Source: Alphaproteobacteria bacterium
GTDB lineage: Bacteria > Pseudomonadota > Alphaproteobacteria > Rhizobiales > Hyphomicrobiaceae
NCBI GenBank assembly: GCA_022600335.1
Contig: JAHZKN010000146.1
Location: 1-7,866, forward strand
Direction of reading: 5' to 3'
Length of the DNA stretch: 7,866 nt
Shown here one piece after another: positions 1-6,444 of this stretch. The notes under the pieces were generated by a model. It was not told the DNA's origin. It made no database searches and saw only the letters and a list, made by a program, of their open reading frames with translations. The position numbers were made by a program, and so were the translations under genes. Each line of letters begins with the position of its first letter. Position 1 is the first letter of the stretch.

Positions 1-400
1 ATCGGATGGCCGCGAAAACATCATCAGCATCCTGCGGAGTGAGATCAGCGAGTGTCGCCTTAAGACGCTCAGAGACGTTCGCCTCTGCTTGGACACGTCC
101 CGCTGCAGCAGCAAGCGGCGCACAAAGCAACACGATGCCGAGATTTGTATTACAGCCCGCAGCTTTCATGCTGGCTTTGACTGCACCCTTGATACGAGCG
201 CCAACCGACAACTCTGGATCGGCAATGTAGGGGGCCGCTGCTGTTGCACTCATCTCAAATTGCGCGACATCCATATCATGACCTGGCGCAAATACATGCA
301 CATTGCCCGGCTTTAATGCCTGCAACTCTTCATTGCATGCCCTTATGAACGCGTCGTGGATCTCCGATTGCGGTACGTGCAGCACAGTTTGATCAGTCAT
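1..400 (-). CDS. orf7: CitG/MdcB-like triphosphoribosyl-dephospho-CoA synthase family protein, N-terminal part
   Basis: Reading the minus strand from the ATG at 400-398 gives 133 open codons before the window ends, so the C-terminal half is missing. Visible landmarks are KPGNVHVFAPGHDM (about residues 30-43) and AGCNTNLGIVLL (about 81-92). These resemble the KPG...DM and NTxxG signatures of the CitG family, which moves triphosphoribose from ATP and releases adenine. The start overlaps the orf5 stop as ATGA (397-400), which suggests translational coupling, and a GAGGG ribosome site sits 9 nt upstream. Relatives beside mch in methylotroph dH4MPT islands are called Orf7 and are not thought to serve citrate or malonate lyase; no lyase genes are seen here. 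The true substrate is unknown. Family confidence is good; the symbol rests on gene order. Confidence 0.82.
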   Translation of the reverse strand, partial: MTDQTVLHVPQSEIHDAFIRACNEELQALKPGNVHVFAPGHDMDVAQFEMSATAAAPYIADPELSVGARIKGAVKASMKAAGCNTNLGIVLLCAPLAAAAGRVQAEANVSERLKATLADLTPQDADDVFAAIR

Positions 401-1329
401 CGGCGATCGCCCTCGCACAACGATGTAAGAAAATCGGCGGCTAGTGCTGCGGCGATGTCAACGTCGCTGACGCTGAACAGCCCTTTCCACGCCGGATTGG
501 AGTTGATTTCAAGCACCATTAAATCGCCATGCGCTGGGTCTTGGATGAGGTCGACACCGGCATAGTCGGCACCAACGGCGTCAGCGGCTGCCAACGCCAA
601 CTCAGCCATCTCAGAGGTCAGGGAAAGTGGCGCAGGCTTGCCACCTTGATGCACGTTGGTGACCCAATGCGCGCCTTCCCGGGCCATGGCTGCAAGAATG
701 CGCCCGCGGGATACAAAAACGCGAATATCAGCAAATATTTTTGCGTCTTCGGCCCGCATATAATTCTGCAAATAGTAGACATCACCGACGGTCTCAGGGG
801 TTGGAATTTTGTTCGCTGTTTCAGCGCGCATTATTCCGTTGCCTTGGCTGCCAAACATCGGCTTCACAACCAGTGGTTGGGCGACGCCCGTTGCGTGTGC
901 CAGTGCGCTTTGATGTCCTTCGACCACGCGTGTTGGTGGTACGGGTAGGCCCGCTTTTTGGAACAGGAACGTGGCAGTGGATTTGTCGACGCAGCGCTCA
1001 ATAGTGCGCGCATCATTCCACACCATTACTCCGCTTTCGCGCAGCGCATGTAAGATGCCAAGGCGAAACGTGATCTGCTCCAGCCCACCGGTTGAGATGG
1101 CGCGGACGAATGCGGCATCCGGAAGTGCACCATCAAAGCCTGGAATATCGAGCCCACTGGCCGAGCGGGTGTCAAACGCACAGGCTTTCAGCGTTGTGGT
1201 GATGACCTCAGCGCCATGCGCTTCGAAAGCAGCGACAAGTTGGCGTGCATGCCAGTCCCCACCGCCGTCTTCAACGAACAAGACGAGGCGCTTTCCCGTG
1301 CCCTTAACCTGTTCATTGGAAGCTGGCAT
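397..1329 (-). CDS. orf5: RimK-like ATP-grasp ligase of the dH4MPT gene island (Orf5)
   Basis: A 310-residue predicted cytoplasmic protein of the ATP-grasp superfamily. RimK-type signatures occur in order: VVKPMFGSQGNGI (about 154-166, nucleotide-binding loop, K156), DIRVFV (201-206), TNVHQGGK (224-231), AGVDL (257-261) and the Mg-binding EINSNPAWKG (274-283). RimK relatives join an amino acid to a carboxylate using ATP; MptN, which adds glutamate to archaeal H4MPT, is one of them. The actual substrate is unknown. I chose the ATG at 1329, which overlaps the mch end by 17 nt. An in-frame TTG at 1347 would add six residues; neither start has a clear ribosome site, and the recognisable fold begins only at KRLVLFVED (about 13-21). 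Its place directly after mch matches Orf5 of methylotrophs. Confidence 0.88.
   Translation of the reverse strand: MPASNEQVKGTGKRLVLFVEDGGGDWHARQLVAAFEAHGAEVITTTLKACAFDTRSASGLDIPGFDGALPDAAFVRAISTGGLEQITFRLGILHALRESGVMVWNDARTIERCVDKSTATFLFQKAGLPVPPTRVVEGHQSALAHATGVAQPLVVKPMFGSQGNGIMRAETANKIPTPETVGDVYYLQNYMRAEDAKIFADIRVFVSRGRILAAMAREGAHWVTNVHQGGKPAPLSLTSEMAELALAAADAVGADYAGVDLIQDPAHGDLMVLEINSNPAWKGLFSVSDVDIAAALAADFLTSLCEGDRR
410..414 (-). promoter_or_regulatory. Ribosome binding site for orf7
   Basis: GAGGG on the minus strand lies 9 nt before the orf7 ATG, inside the 3' end of orf5. It supports the start at 400. It overlaps the perfect 10-bp palindrome GGCGATCGCC at 402-411. Confidence 0.6.
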
Positions 1330-2284
1330 CGACAATGTCTGGGGCAAGCTTTCCAGCGTGGAAAGAGGATCCGGTTTCGACGTTGGAGACAGTTACAAGC
1401 GCGGGGCTAAACAGCATCGCATCAATTTTATAGAAGTCGCCTTCGACCTCTGAGAAAATCTCAGCAAAGGGTTTTCCATAGGCCGACGAACCACTTGAGG
1501 GCAATTCATTTGCGAGCTTTTTGGCAGCCTCGTCGCTGCCTTTGACGAACAACTGCACGCGTCCGCCGTAAATGATGGCGTCGTTGGTGCGTCCCATCGC
1601 TTTTACAAAGTCAGGAGCAGGTGGGGCAATTGGCGCGACACCGTAGCCGTCGAGAATATCAGTGAGGTTAAAGTGCAGGGCGTGGGCTTTGTGCAGTCCA
1701 ACTTCCAACACCCGGGCGGCAATTTGCACCGTTCCTGCGAGGCTGCTTGTTGGAGCATAGAGCACCGTGAGGTTGCGTTCTTCGACACCGCAGGCCGATG
1801 CAACTGTCTTGATGACCGATGCTGGAGGCGCCTTGTCGCCTTCAATGACCAACGAGGCTTTGTCGTGATGATCGACATAGCCAAGCTCTTTGTAGAGCTC
1901 TTCAACGCGCGACAGTGCGCGAGCAGGGCCGGAACCCAGGGCAAAAAATCCGCTTTCTTCTTCGGAAATTGTCCAGCCGGCGTACTGACTTGCGAGGCAG
2001 GCGATAACGGGATTTGTGGAGTGCACAACGACACCCAATGGCCAGCGCTCGAGGCTAGAGCTTGATGAGATGGTGACCGTGCCGAGCCCCCCCATACAAA
2101 TCTCGCCAAGTTGACGGCCAGCTTCCAAGCTTCCGGTGCAGTTGGCACCGAGATCAATCTGGCGTTCGCCAGCGCCGCCCGTTGCAACTTCACAGCGTAG
2201 TGCTGTCGCATTGTCAGCCAGCCGGTCAACCAGTCTTGCAGCTTCCGCAGAGACGCTGGGGCTTGTGCCAAGTGTTGCAGTCAT
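1313..2284 (-). CDS. mch: Methenyl-H4MPT cyclohydrolase
   Basis: Cytoplasmic enzyme that reversibly hydrolyses methenyl-dH4MPT to formyl-dH4MPT, the step between MtdB and the formyltransferase/hydrolase complex in formaldehyde oxidation. The 323-residue product has the usual family length and is recognisable throughout: GANCTGSLEAG (46-56), WPLGVVVHSTNPVIACLASQ (81-100), GSGPARAL (118-125), the SLAGTVQIAARVLE segment (181-194), GRTNDAIIYGG (231-241) and YKIDAMLFSPA (285-295). R191 and E194 have the spacing of the Arg/Glu pair described in the archaeal active site, a match made from memory. The ATG at 2284 follows orfY by 5 nt and has a strong AAGGA site 9 nt upstream. Its 3' end overlaps the orf5 start. 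No truncation or frameshift is seen. Confidence 0.97.
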   Translation of the reverse strand: MTATLGTSPSVSAEAARLVDRLADNATALRCEVATGGAGERQIDLGANCTGSLEAGRQLGEICMGGLGTVTISSSSSLERWPLGVVVHSTNPVIACLASQYAGWTISEEESGFFALGSGPARALSRVEELYKELGYVDHHDKASLVIEGDKAPPASVIKTVASACGVEERNLTVLYAPTSSLAGTVQIAARVLEVGLHKAHALHFNLTDILDGYGVAPIAPPAPDFVKAMGRTNDAIIYGGRVQLFVKGSDEAAKKLANELPSSGSSAYGKPFAEIFSEVEGDFYKIDAMLFSPALVTVSNVETGSSFHAGKLAPDIVDASFQ

Positions 2285-2289
2285 CCGGA

Positions 2290-3432
2290 CTATTCCTTCC
2301 CTTTTTTGCTGTCATACAGCATCTTTTCGAGCCCTGCGAGGCGGGCCTTGCATAATTGTTCAGCCTCTTCGGCTGTTTGGGCCTCCGCATGCACCGAGGC
2401 TAGCGGTTGGCCAAGAGCGCTTATAGTTCCGGGTTTTGGACGATCGCTGACCCAGTCCGGCCAGCTATCAATTTCAATGGTCACCGGGCCCTGGTCGGCG
2501 TATAGGATGGCAGCTGCCTTAGCGGAGTGCGAGGCCCAGTTATTTTGTAGAAAGTCTGCTGGGTCTCCGCCCGCACACGCGATCAGATGGGCTTCAAAAA
2601 GCGCACCGTGCTCATCATCGTGCACCTCCAGTGTTGCACCGGGCCGCGGGTTAACTTCAAGACACAAGATTTCATCACTGCTTATGATGAAATCAATCGA
2701 TGCAAGACCAACGAGACCGGCGGCTTCTGTAATTGCCAATGCAGCCTCTAAAATCTCGCCCTCGTGATCCGGATGAATTACAATGTTGCTCACCGCGCCG
2801 CCATAGCGAAACGGTGTGCGGCGCGCCGGTGCGCACCATTGCTTAGAAAGAGCAAATGCTGTGCCGCCTTTGCCAACAACGGCTAAAACGGACACCGCCT
2901 GGCCATCAACCCGGGCCTGAAAATAATGGTGTTTTCTTGCTTTTCCCTCGGCTGAGCATGGACGTATGTGTAGGCCACCGCTGCCTCCAGTGCGCTTTCT
3001 CAGCCAATGTGAAGCATCATTTGGCGGGTTAAGCTGCGTTTCGGGATAGCCAATACCGAGCGTCTTTAAGAGCGGAAAGAAAACAGCTGGGTCTTTCACG
3101 GCTGCAATCGTGTCTGCGTCAGATCCGAGGATTGGATAGCGGTCTGCCAGCCGCGCGATAAGGTTTGGTTGATCCTCAAAACCCGTGCCTAGAATCAAGC
3201 CACGCGCAGGCGTTGTGCATCTGGATTGCAGATTGTCCAATGCATCGATCAATGGTGATCTGCGAAATCCAGCGCGCACACCAGCCGGCAGGCAGCAGCT
3301 GTCGCCCGGTGCAGTTGCAAGATCAGCGTCACCAAAACAATCGACAACCACGGGACGGTAACCGGCCCGGGAGGCAGATGCTGCCAGTGCGCGGCCCGAT
3401 AGAGCCGCAATGAGGACGGGCTCACGGTTCAC
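2290..3432 (-). CDS. orfY: ATP-grasp family protein of the dH4MPT island, probable OrfY
   Basis: A 380-residue predicted cytoplasmic protein. It has an N-terminal Rossmann-like preATP-grasp domain (VLIAALSGRALAASASRAGY, 6-25), the glycine-rich loop KRTGGSGGLHI (146-156), and metal-binding ASIDF (244-248) and LEVNPRPGATLEV (258-270; E259 and N261 likely Mg ligands). The fold is closer to carbamoyl-phosphate-synthase or PurK-like ATP-grasp enzymes than to RimK, so it is not a duplicate of Orf5. Such enzymes activate a carboxylate as an acyl phosphate and attach an amine; the substrate here is unknown. Translation starts at GTG 3432: an in-frame TAG lies seven codons upstream and no ATG is close. 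It follows mtdB by 10 nt with no clear ribosome site, so coupling is likely. The symbol follows gene order (mtdB-orfY-mch), recalled from methylotrophs. The reaction is not assigned. Confidence 0.82.
   Translation of the reverse strand: MNREPVLIAALSGRALAASASRAGYRPVVVDCFGDADLATAPGDSCCLPAGVRAGFRRSPLIDALDNLQSRCTTPARGLILGTGFEDQPNLIARLADRYPILGSDADTIAAVKDPAVFFPLLKTLGIGYPETQLNPPNDASHWLRKRTGGSGGLHIRPCSAEGKARKHHYFQARVDGQAVSVLAVVGKGGTAFALSKQWCAPARRTPFRYGGAVSNIVIHPDHEGEILEAALAITEAAGLVGLASIDFIISSDEILCLEVNPRPGATLEVHDDEHGALFEAHLIACAGGDPADFLQNNWASHSAKAAAILYADQGPVTIEIDSWPDWVSDRPKPGTISALGQPLASVHAEAQTAEEAEQLCKARLAGLEKMLYDSKKGKE
2294..2298 (-). promoter_or_regulatory. Strong ribosome binding site for mch
   Basis: AAGGA on the minus strand lies 9 nt before the mch ATG and falls within the last codons of orfY. 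It fixes the mch start and suggests that orfY and mch translation are coupled. Confidence 0.75.
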
Positions 3433-3442
3433 GCGGGGCGTC

Positions 3443-4342
3443 TCACGCTATCAGTTCGCGGGCAAGCGTAAAGGCATCGCGGAAATCGTAGTGCTGGGCT
3501 TCCGTCGCGTTGATCATTTGTTTGAACAAGCCGGACTCAGTTTTGTATTTGATATCACCGATTGCGAGCGGCCCAACGCCGAGCGCTTCACAATGTGGTA
3601 GCTGCTCACCGTTCATGAATAGATCCATGCCCTCGACACCTGGAGGCGGTACAGCGTTTACGTCAGCAACAACGAGGAGCTTTTTGGCGATGGCTTTGTC
3701 TTCCTTAGAGACGACTTGCACACCCGCCGCCGCCGCAGCGTAAATGACTTCTGCGTTGGCTATGATTTCGTTCTTTTGCTCAGGCGTTTCTCCGGCGACA
3801 GGTTCGAGATCGACACCGAAGCGCTCTTTTGAAACGGCGGCGGCTTTGATGACCCGATCGACGCCGCGGTGGGCGACAAGCTGCACGTGTGCTCCTTCAA
3901 GAGCGGAGATAATGGAGGATGCGAACCCGACCACGCCGGTTGCACCAAAGATGGCAATCTTGGTGCCCTTCAGGCTACGACCCATTTTCAGTTTGAGTAC
4001 CTTCTCGACGCAGGCGACCATGGCCGCTGCCGTGGTGAACGAGCCGGCAGGATCAGCAAATGTGGAAAGCTGGAACGGCGGCACCAAGGCTTCCTTGGCT
4101 GCCTTCATCATATCCAGTGCCAAAATCGCGTCTTTGCCACCAAAGAAAAAGCCGGTGCGCACACCATAATCGGGAGGCCGCGAAAAGATGGCGTCCTGCA
4201 CCAAGGGGCGCACCTCATCAAGTGTCACCGCGGTATATGGCACGATGGTTTTGTAGCCAGCATCGGCCGCCATATTCACATCGAACGGGCTCATATGTTT
4301 ATTGGGTTCAATCATGTGCAAGATGGTTCGTGGGTCGCTCAT
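3443..4342 (-). CDS. mtdB: NAD(P)-dependent methylene-H4MPT dehydrogenase
   Basis: Cytoplasmic enzyme that oxidises methylene-dH4MPT to methenyl-dH4MPT with NAD(P)+, just before Mch. The 299-residue product opens with the family signature HMSPFDVNMAADAGY (16-30). It continues with SRPPDYGVRTGFFFGGKD (54-71), FADPAGSFTTAAAMVA (95-110), the Rossmann nucleotide loop IFGATGVVG (131-139), ADVNAVPPPGVEGMD (226-240) and GVGPLAIGDIKYKT (255-268). These match MtdB of Methylobacterium rather than MtdA; the related MtdC class is less likely but not excluded. An upstream in-frame extension to 4405 would overlap mptG and adds residues foreign to the family. I therefore chose ATG 4342, which has a GGAG 11 nt upstream and AGAAGAG closer. 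It lies 40 nt after mptG and 10 nt before orfY. Confidence 0.95.
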   Translation of the reverse strand: MSDPRTILHMIEPNKHMSPFDVNMAADAGYKTIVPYTAVTLDEVRPLVQDAIFSRPPDYGVRTGFFFGGKDAILALDMMKAAKEALVPPFQLSTFADPAGSFTTAAAMVACVEKVLKLKMGRSLKGTKIAIFGATGVVGFASSIISALEGAHVQLVAHRGVDRVIKAAAVSKERFGVDLEPVAGETPEQKNEIIANAEVIYAAAAAGVQVVSKEDKAIAKKLLVVADVNAVPPPGVEGMDLFMNGEQLPHCEALGVGPLAIGDIKYKTESGLFKQMINATEAQHYDFRDAFTLARELIA

Positions 4343-4382
4343 TCTCTTCTGTGCTCCGTATCGATTAGGCTGGTCGCAAACA

Positions 4383-5357
4383 TCATTTGGCGGTGATGGT
4401 CGCACCCTGATTGCGCCCGGTGACGACCATGAGGTCGACCCCTGATGCCTTAGCCTCTTCTACCAAAGTCGCATAGAGGCGTTCAGCCGCATCTTGGCTG
4501 TCAAAGAACGCGAATCCTGTCGGACCCCACGAGCTCTGACCGATGCCGTGGCCGCCTAACATGCCCATTTTGCGCACTATTTTCTCAACGCGTGGGCTGG
4601 AAAATGTGCTGCCGCCCTGCACAGGCGCAAAGTAGGTGCCAATTGATGCCTGCATCTCAGTCACCGCACGGCCAAATTCGGCAATGTCTTCGTCAAGTAA
4701 GGCGGGCAGCATTTGCATCAGCGTGATGTGGCAGAGATGCGCGGCCTGAGCTTCAGGAAACGAAGCTAACTCTGCAAACGCCTCGGTCTCACGCTTGCCA
4801 TGAATGCCGTGCGTCTCGGAGTCGATCGCCAACACGATGCGCCAGCGATCTGGGAATTCAACACGGGCCACGACAGGTGGTGGATGAGACTCATCTGCTT
4901 TACCGCCATCGATAATAAATCCACCGTCCGAGAACGCTGTCATGCCAATGGCCGATCGCGCGCCCCGATTAAGGGCGGCTCCAATCTCAGGCGCGGTGGC
5001 CCTACGACCGTGTAGTCGTAACATGCTGGCACCGATCGCCAGCGCGAGCTGGGTGCCAGACCCAAGGCCTGCGTGGGAAGGAATGGCTTGGCGCACAGTC
5101 ATGTTAAAGTGACCAGCAACATCAAAGGCGGATTTGAAATGGGCAATGAGCTGTTCTGTTCGTGCGCACTCCTGGCCTGACACTGTCGTCTTGTCGGCTG
5201 AGGTGGCAACCAGTTGCGTGGATGGCTCTGATATGGCGAGGCCGATGCTTCCAAACCTTCGTCCGAGCGCGCCGTCAGGATCCAGAAAACCCAAATGTAG
5301 CCGCGCTGGCGCGGTGATATGGATCTCACTGGCAGATGCGGAGCCACGTGTTGGCAA
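4383..5357 (-). CDS. mptG: Beta-ribofuranosylaminobenzene 5'-phosphate (beta-RFAP) synthase
   Basis: First committed enzyme of (d)H4MPT biosynthesis: it condenses 4-aminobenzoate with PRPP, releasing CO2 and pyrophosphate, to give beta-RFAP. Methylotroph papers call the gene orf9. The 324-residue product belongs to the GHMP-kinase fold: APARLHLGFLD (16-26), the glycine-rich loop PSHAGLGSGTQLALA (93-107), GMTAFSDGGFIIDGG (138-152), PVQGGSTFSSP (245-255) and GIGQSSWGPTGFAFF (271-285). Translation must begin at TTG 5357: an in-frame TAA lies five codons upstream, no ATG or GTG is near, and AAGGA sits 9 nt before it. It is the first visible gene of the minus-strand operon and faces pcd across 109 nt. 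The rare start may keep expression of this biosynthetic enzyme low compared with mtdB and mch. Confidence 0.94.
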   Translation of the reverse strand: MPTRGSASASEIHITAPARLHLGFLDPDGALGRRFGSIGLAISEPSTQLVATSADKTTVSGQECARTEQLIAHFKSAFDVAGHFNMTVRQAIPSHAGLGSGTQLALAIGASMLRLHGRRATAPEIGAALNRGARSAIGMTAFSDGGFIIDGGKADESHPPPVVARVEFPDRWRIVLAIDSETHGIHGKRETEAFAELASFPEAQAAHLCHITLMQMLPALLDEDIAEFGRAVTEMQASIGTYFAPVQGGSTFSSPRVEKIVRKMGMLGGHGIGQSSWGPTGFAFFDSQDAAERLYATLVEEAKASGVDLMVVTGRNQGATITAK

Positions 5358-5366
5358 TTTTTGTTG

Positions 5367-5371
5367 TCCTT
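5367..5371 (-). promoter_or_regulatory. Ribosome binding site that decides the TTG start of mptG
   Basis: AAGGA on the minus strand lies 9 nt before TTG 5357. With the in-frame TAA just upstream, it makes TTG the only reasonable start. Confidence 0.7.
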
Positions 5372-5453
5372 AGAGTCAATGGCCGCGTGTTTGCTTCCAG
5401 GCATCTGAAAGCAGTAGGGTTAGGATGAACGGCAGCACTGTCTAACAAGCGCG

Positions 5454-5458
5454 AGGAG
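5454..5458 (+). promoter_or_regulatory. Ribosome binding site for pcd
   Basis: AGGAG lies 8 nt before ATG 5467. It favours that start over the internal ATG nine codons later. Confidence 0.7.
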
Positions 5459-5466
5459 AGATCAAC

Positions 5467-5844
5467 ATGTCAGCAGACCGCGAAGTGGCAATGCCAGAAA
5501 GCGACGTCACAGCATGGCTTGCAGCCAACTTGCCCAACTGGCGCCTCGAAGACGGCTGGATCCGGCGAACCTACAAGACCCACAGCTGGAAGGGAACGGT
5601 GATGGTGATTGGGACGGTCGGGCATCTATCTGAAGCTGCGTGGCATCACCCTGATATAACCGCATCCTACGCCTGGGTTGAAGTACGTCTCATGACCCAT
5701 TCCGCAAAAGGCATAACGGACAAAGATCTGGCTTTAGCGCGCAAGATTGAAGAGGTCGTGCAGTGGCAACCTGGCAAAGAGGACAATGGGCTAGAGGGGA
5801 CGCCAGAGTCGGATCAACGCTTTGCCTACATCAAATACGATTAG
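5467..5844 (+). CDS. pcd: Pterin-4a-carbinolamine dehydratase (PCD/DCoH family)
   Basis: A 125-residue cytoplasmic protein of normal family length. It fits the full PCD active-site pattern: E56-x3-H60-H61-P62, five residues, Y68, nine residues, H78, eight residues, D87, within SEAAWHHPDITASYAWVEV and THSAKGITDKDLALA. The family dehydrates 4a-hydroxytetrahydropterins, usually to recycle the cofactor of phenylalanine hydroxylase. No hydroxylase gene is visible here. Instead the gene faces mptG and precedes folK by 43 nt, so a job in pterin or dH4MPT metabolism is a reasonable inference; pcd genes have been noted in methylotroph dH4MPT islands. PCD-like proteins can also act in molybdopterin metabolism or as dimerisation cofactors, so the role stays open. 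The polar tail (about 101-125) follows the core fold. Confidence 0.9.
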   Translation: MSADREVAMPESDVTAWLAANLPNWRLEDGWIRRTYKTHSWKGTVMVIGTVGHLSEAAWHHPDITASYAWVEVRLMTHSAKGITDKDLALARKIEEVVQWQPGKEDNGLEGTPESDQRFAYIKYD

Positions 5845-5887
5845 ATCCTTTACGTACCGATCTGGATCAACAGAGAGTTGACACTTC

Positions 5888-6409
5888 ATGACCACCCACC
5901 GGTTCGACGCCATTCTAGCACTCGGCTCCAATATGGGTGACAAGATTGGGCACCTGGGTGCAGCATGTGCGCACTTTGAGGCGATGAGCGAGATTGATCT
6001 TCTTGCCCGGTCAAATCTTTACCGTACAGAGCCGTGGGGTGAGGCGGATCAGGATTGGTTTGTGAATGCTTGTGTTGGCATTGCGACGCGACTGTCACCG
6101 CGGGCGTTGCTGGAGGCGTGTCAGAAAATTGAGACAGATCTTGGTCGCGTGCGGAATAAGCGCTGGGGACCCAGAGTAATTGATATTGATGTACTGATCT
6201 TCAATGGCATCACGCAGGATGATCCAGTCCTTACGCTGCCGCATCCCCTGATCACTGAGCGCGCCTTTGTGCTTGTGCCGCTGAATGACATTGCACCAGA
6301 CTTAGTGTTGAAAGGTAAGCCCGTGTCGCAGTGGATCAAGACGACTGAGACTGCAGAGGTCATCAAACTGGATGCGTTTGAGCCCACGGCTTCTGTGTCT
6401 AAAACTTAA
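5888..6409 (+). CDS. folK: 6-hydroxymethyl-7,8-dihydropterin pyrophosphokinase (HPPK)
   Basis: Transfers pyrophosphate from ATP to 6-hydroxymethyl-7,8-dihydropterin, producing the activated pterin that is joined to 4-aminobenzoate in folate synthesis. The 173-residue cytoplasmic protein has ALGSNMGD (11-18), YRTEPWGEADQDWFVNACV (45-63) and the family signature KRWGPRVIDIDVL (91-103). In the last, D99 and D101 correspond to the Mg-binding aspartates and W93 and R96 to the ATP-site residues of E. coli HPPK. LPHP (117-120) supplies the conserved histidine. The start is ATG 5888, with a weak GAGAG 10 nt upstream and pcd ending 43 nt earlier. Because the same diphosphate is the pterin donor for methanopterin, the position opposite mptG suggests a role in both cofactors. 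That dual role is inferred. The C-terminal extension after about 150 is unremarkable. Confidence 0.95.
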   Translation: MTTHRFDAILALGSNMGDKIGHLGAACAHFEAMSEIDLLARSNLYRTEPWGEADQDWFVNACVGIATRLSPRALLEACQKIETDLGRVRNKRWGPRVIDIDVLIFNGITQDDPVLTLPHPLITERAFVLVPLNDIAPDLVLKGKPVSQWIKTTETAEVIKLDAFEPTASVSKT

Positions 6410-6410
6410 A

Positions 6411-6444
6411 TGAGCCGCAGAGGCCTGAATGGGCCTGCGGCTCA
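6411..6444. terminator. Hairpin between convergent folK and cytochrome c genes, likely bidirectional terminator
   Basis: The arm TGAGCCGCAG (6411-6420) plus GCC (6423-6425) pairs with GGCCTGCGGCTCA (6432-6444), leaving a 2-nt bulge (AG) and the loop TGAATG. The stem has 13 base pairs. On the minus strand it is followed by TTTAAGTTTT, a fair U-rich tail for the cytochrome transcript, whose stop codon is about 35 nt upstream. On the plus strand it begins 2 nt after the folK stop, but the tail is poor. Its convergent position supports shared use. Confidence 0.7.

Larger units (their letters stand above)
5358..5466. promoter_or_regulatory. Divergent intergenic region between mptG and pcd
   Basis: These 109 nt separate the start codons of two divergent units, so both promoters probably lie here. 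I find no convincing -35/-10 pair on either strand. The best candidates are weak: plus-strand TTGCTT then TAGGGT with 18-nt spacing, and minus-strand TTGTTA with only a poor -10 after 17 nt. No clear operator palindrome is visible. That promoters are here is inferred from gene orientation alone. Confidence 0.4.

Noticed and set aside
529..948. Long open frames on the plus strand opposite orf5, mch, orfY and mtdB
   Set aside because: They lie wholly antisense to genes with clear family motifs, have no recognisable domains, and are expected from the third-position GC bias of those genes.
1603..2271. 222-codon alternative minus-strand frame inside mch
   Set aside because: It overlaps mch completely in another frame on the same strand, and its protein has no family features while mch matches along its whole length.
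4343..4405. Longer mtdB start at 4405 overlapping the end of mptG
   Set aside because: The extra 21 residues do not resemble MtdB N-termini, which begin just before the HMSPFDVNM motif. ATG 4342 has upstream purine-rich sequence and leaves a normal 40-nt gap.
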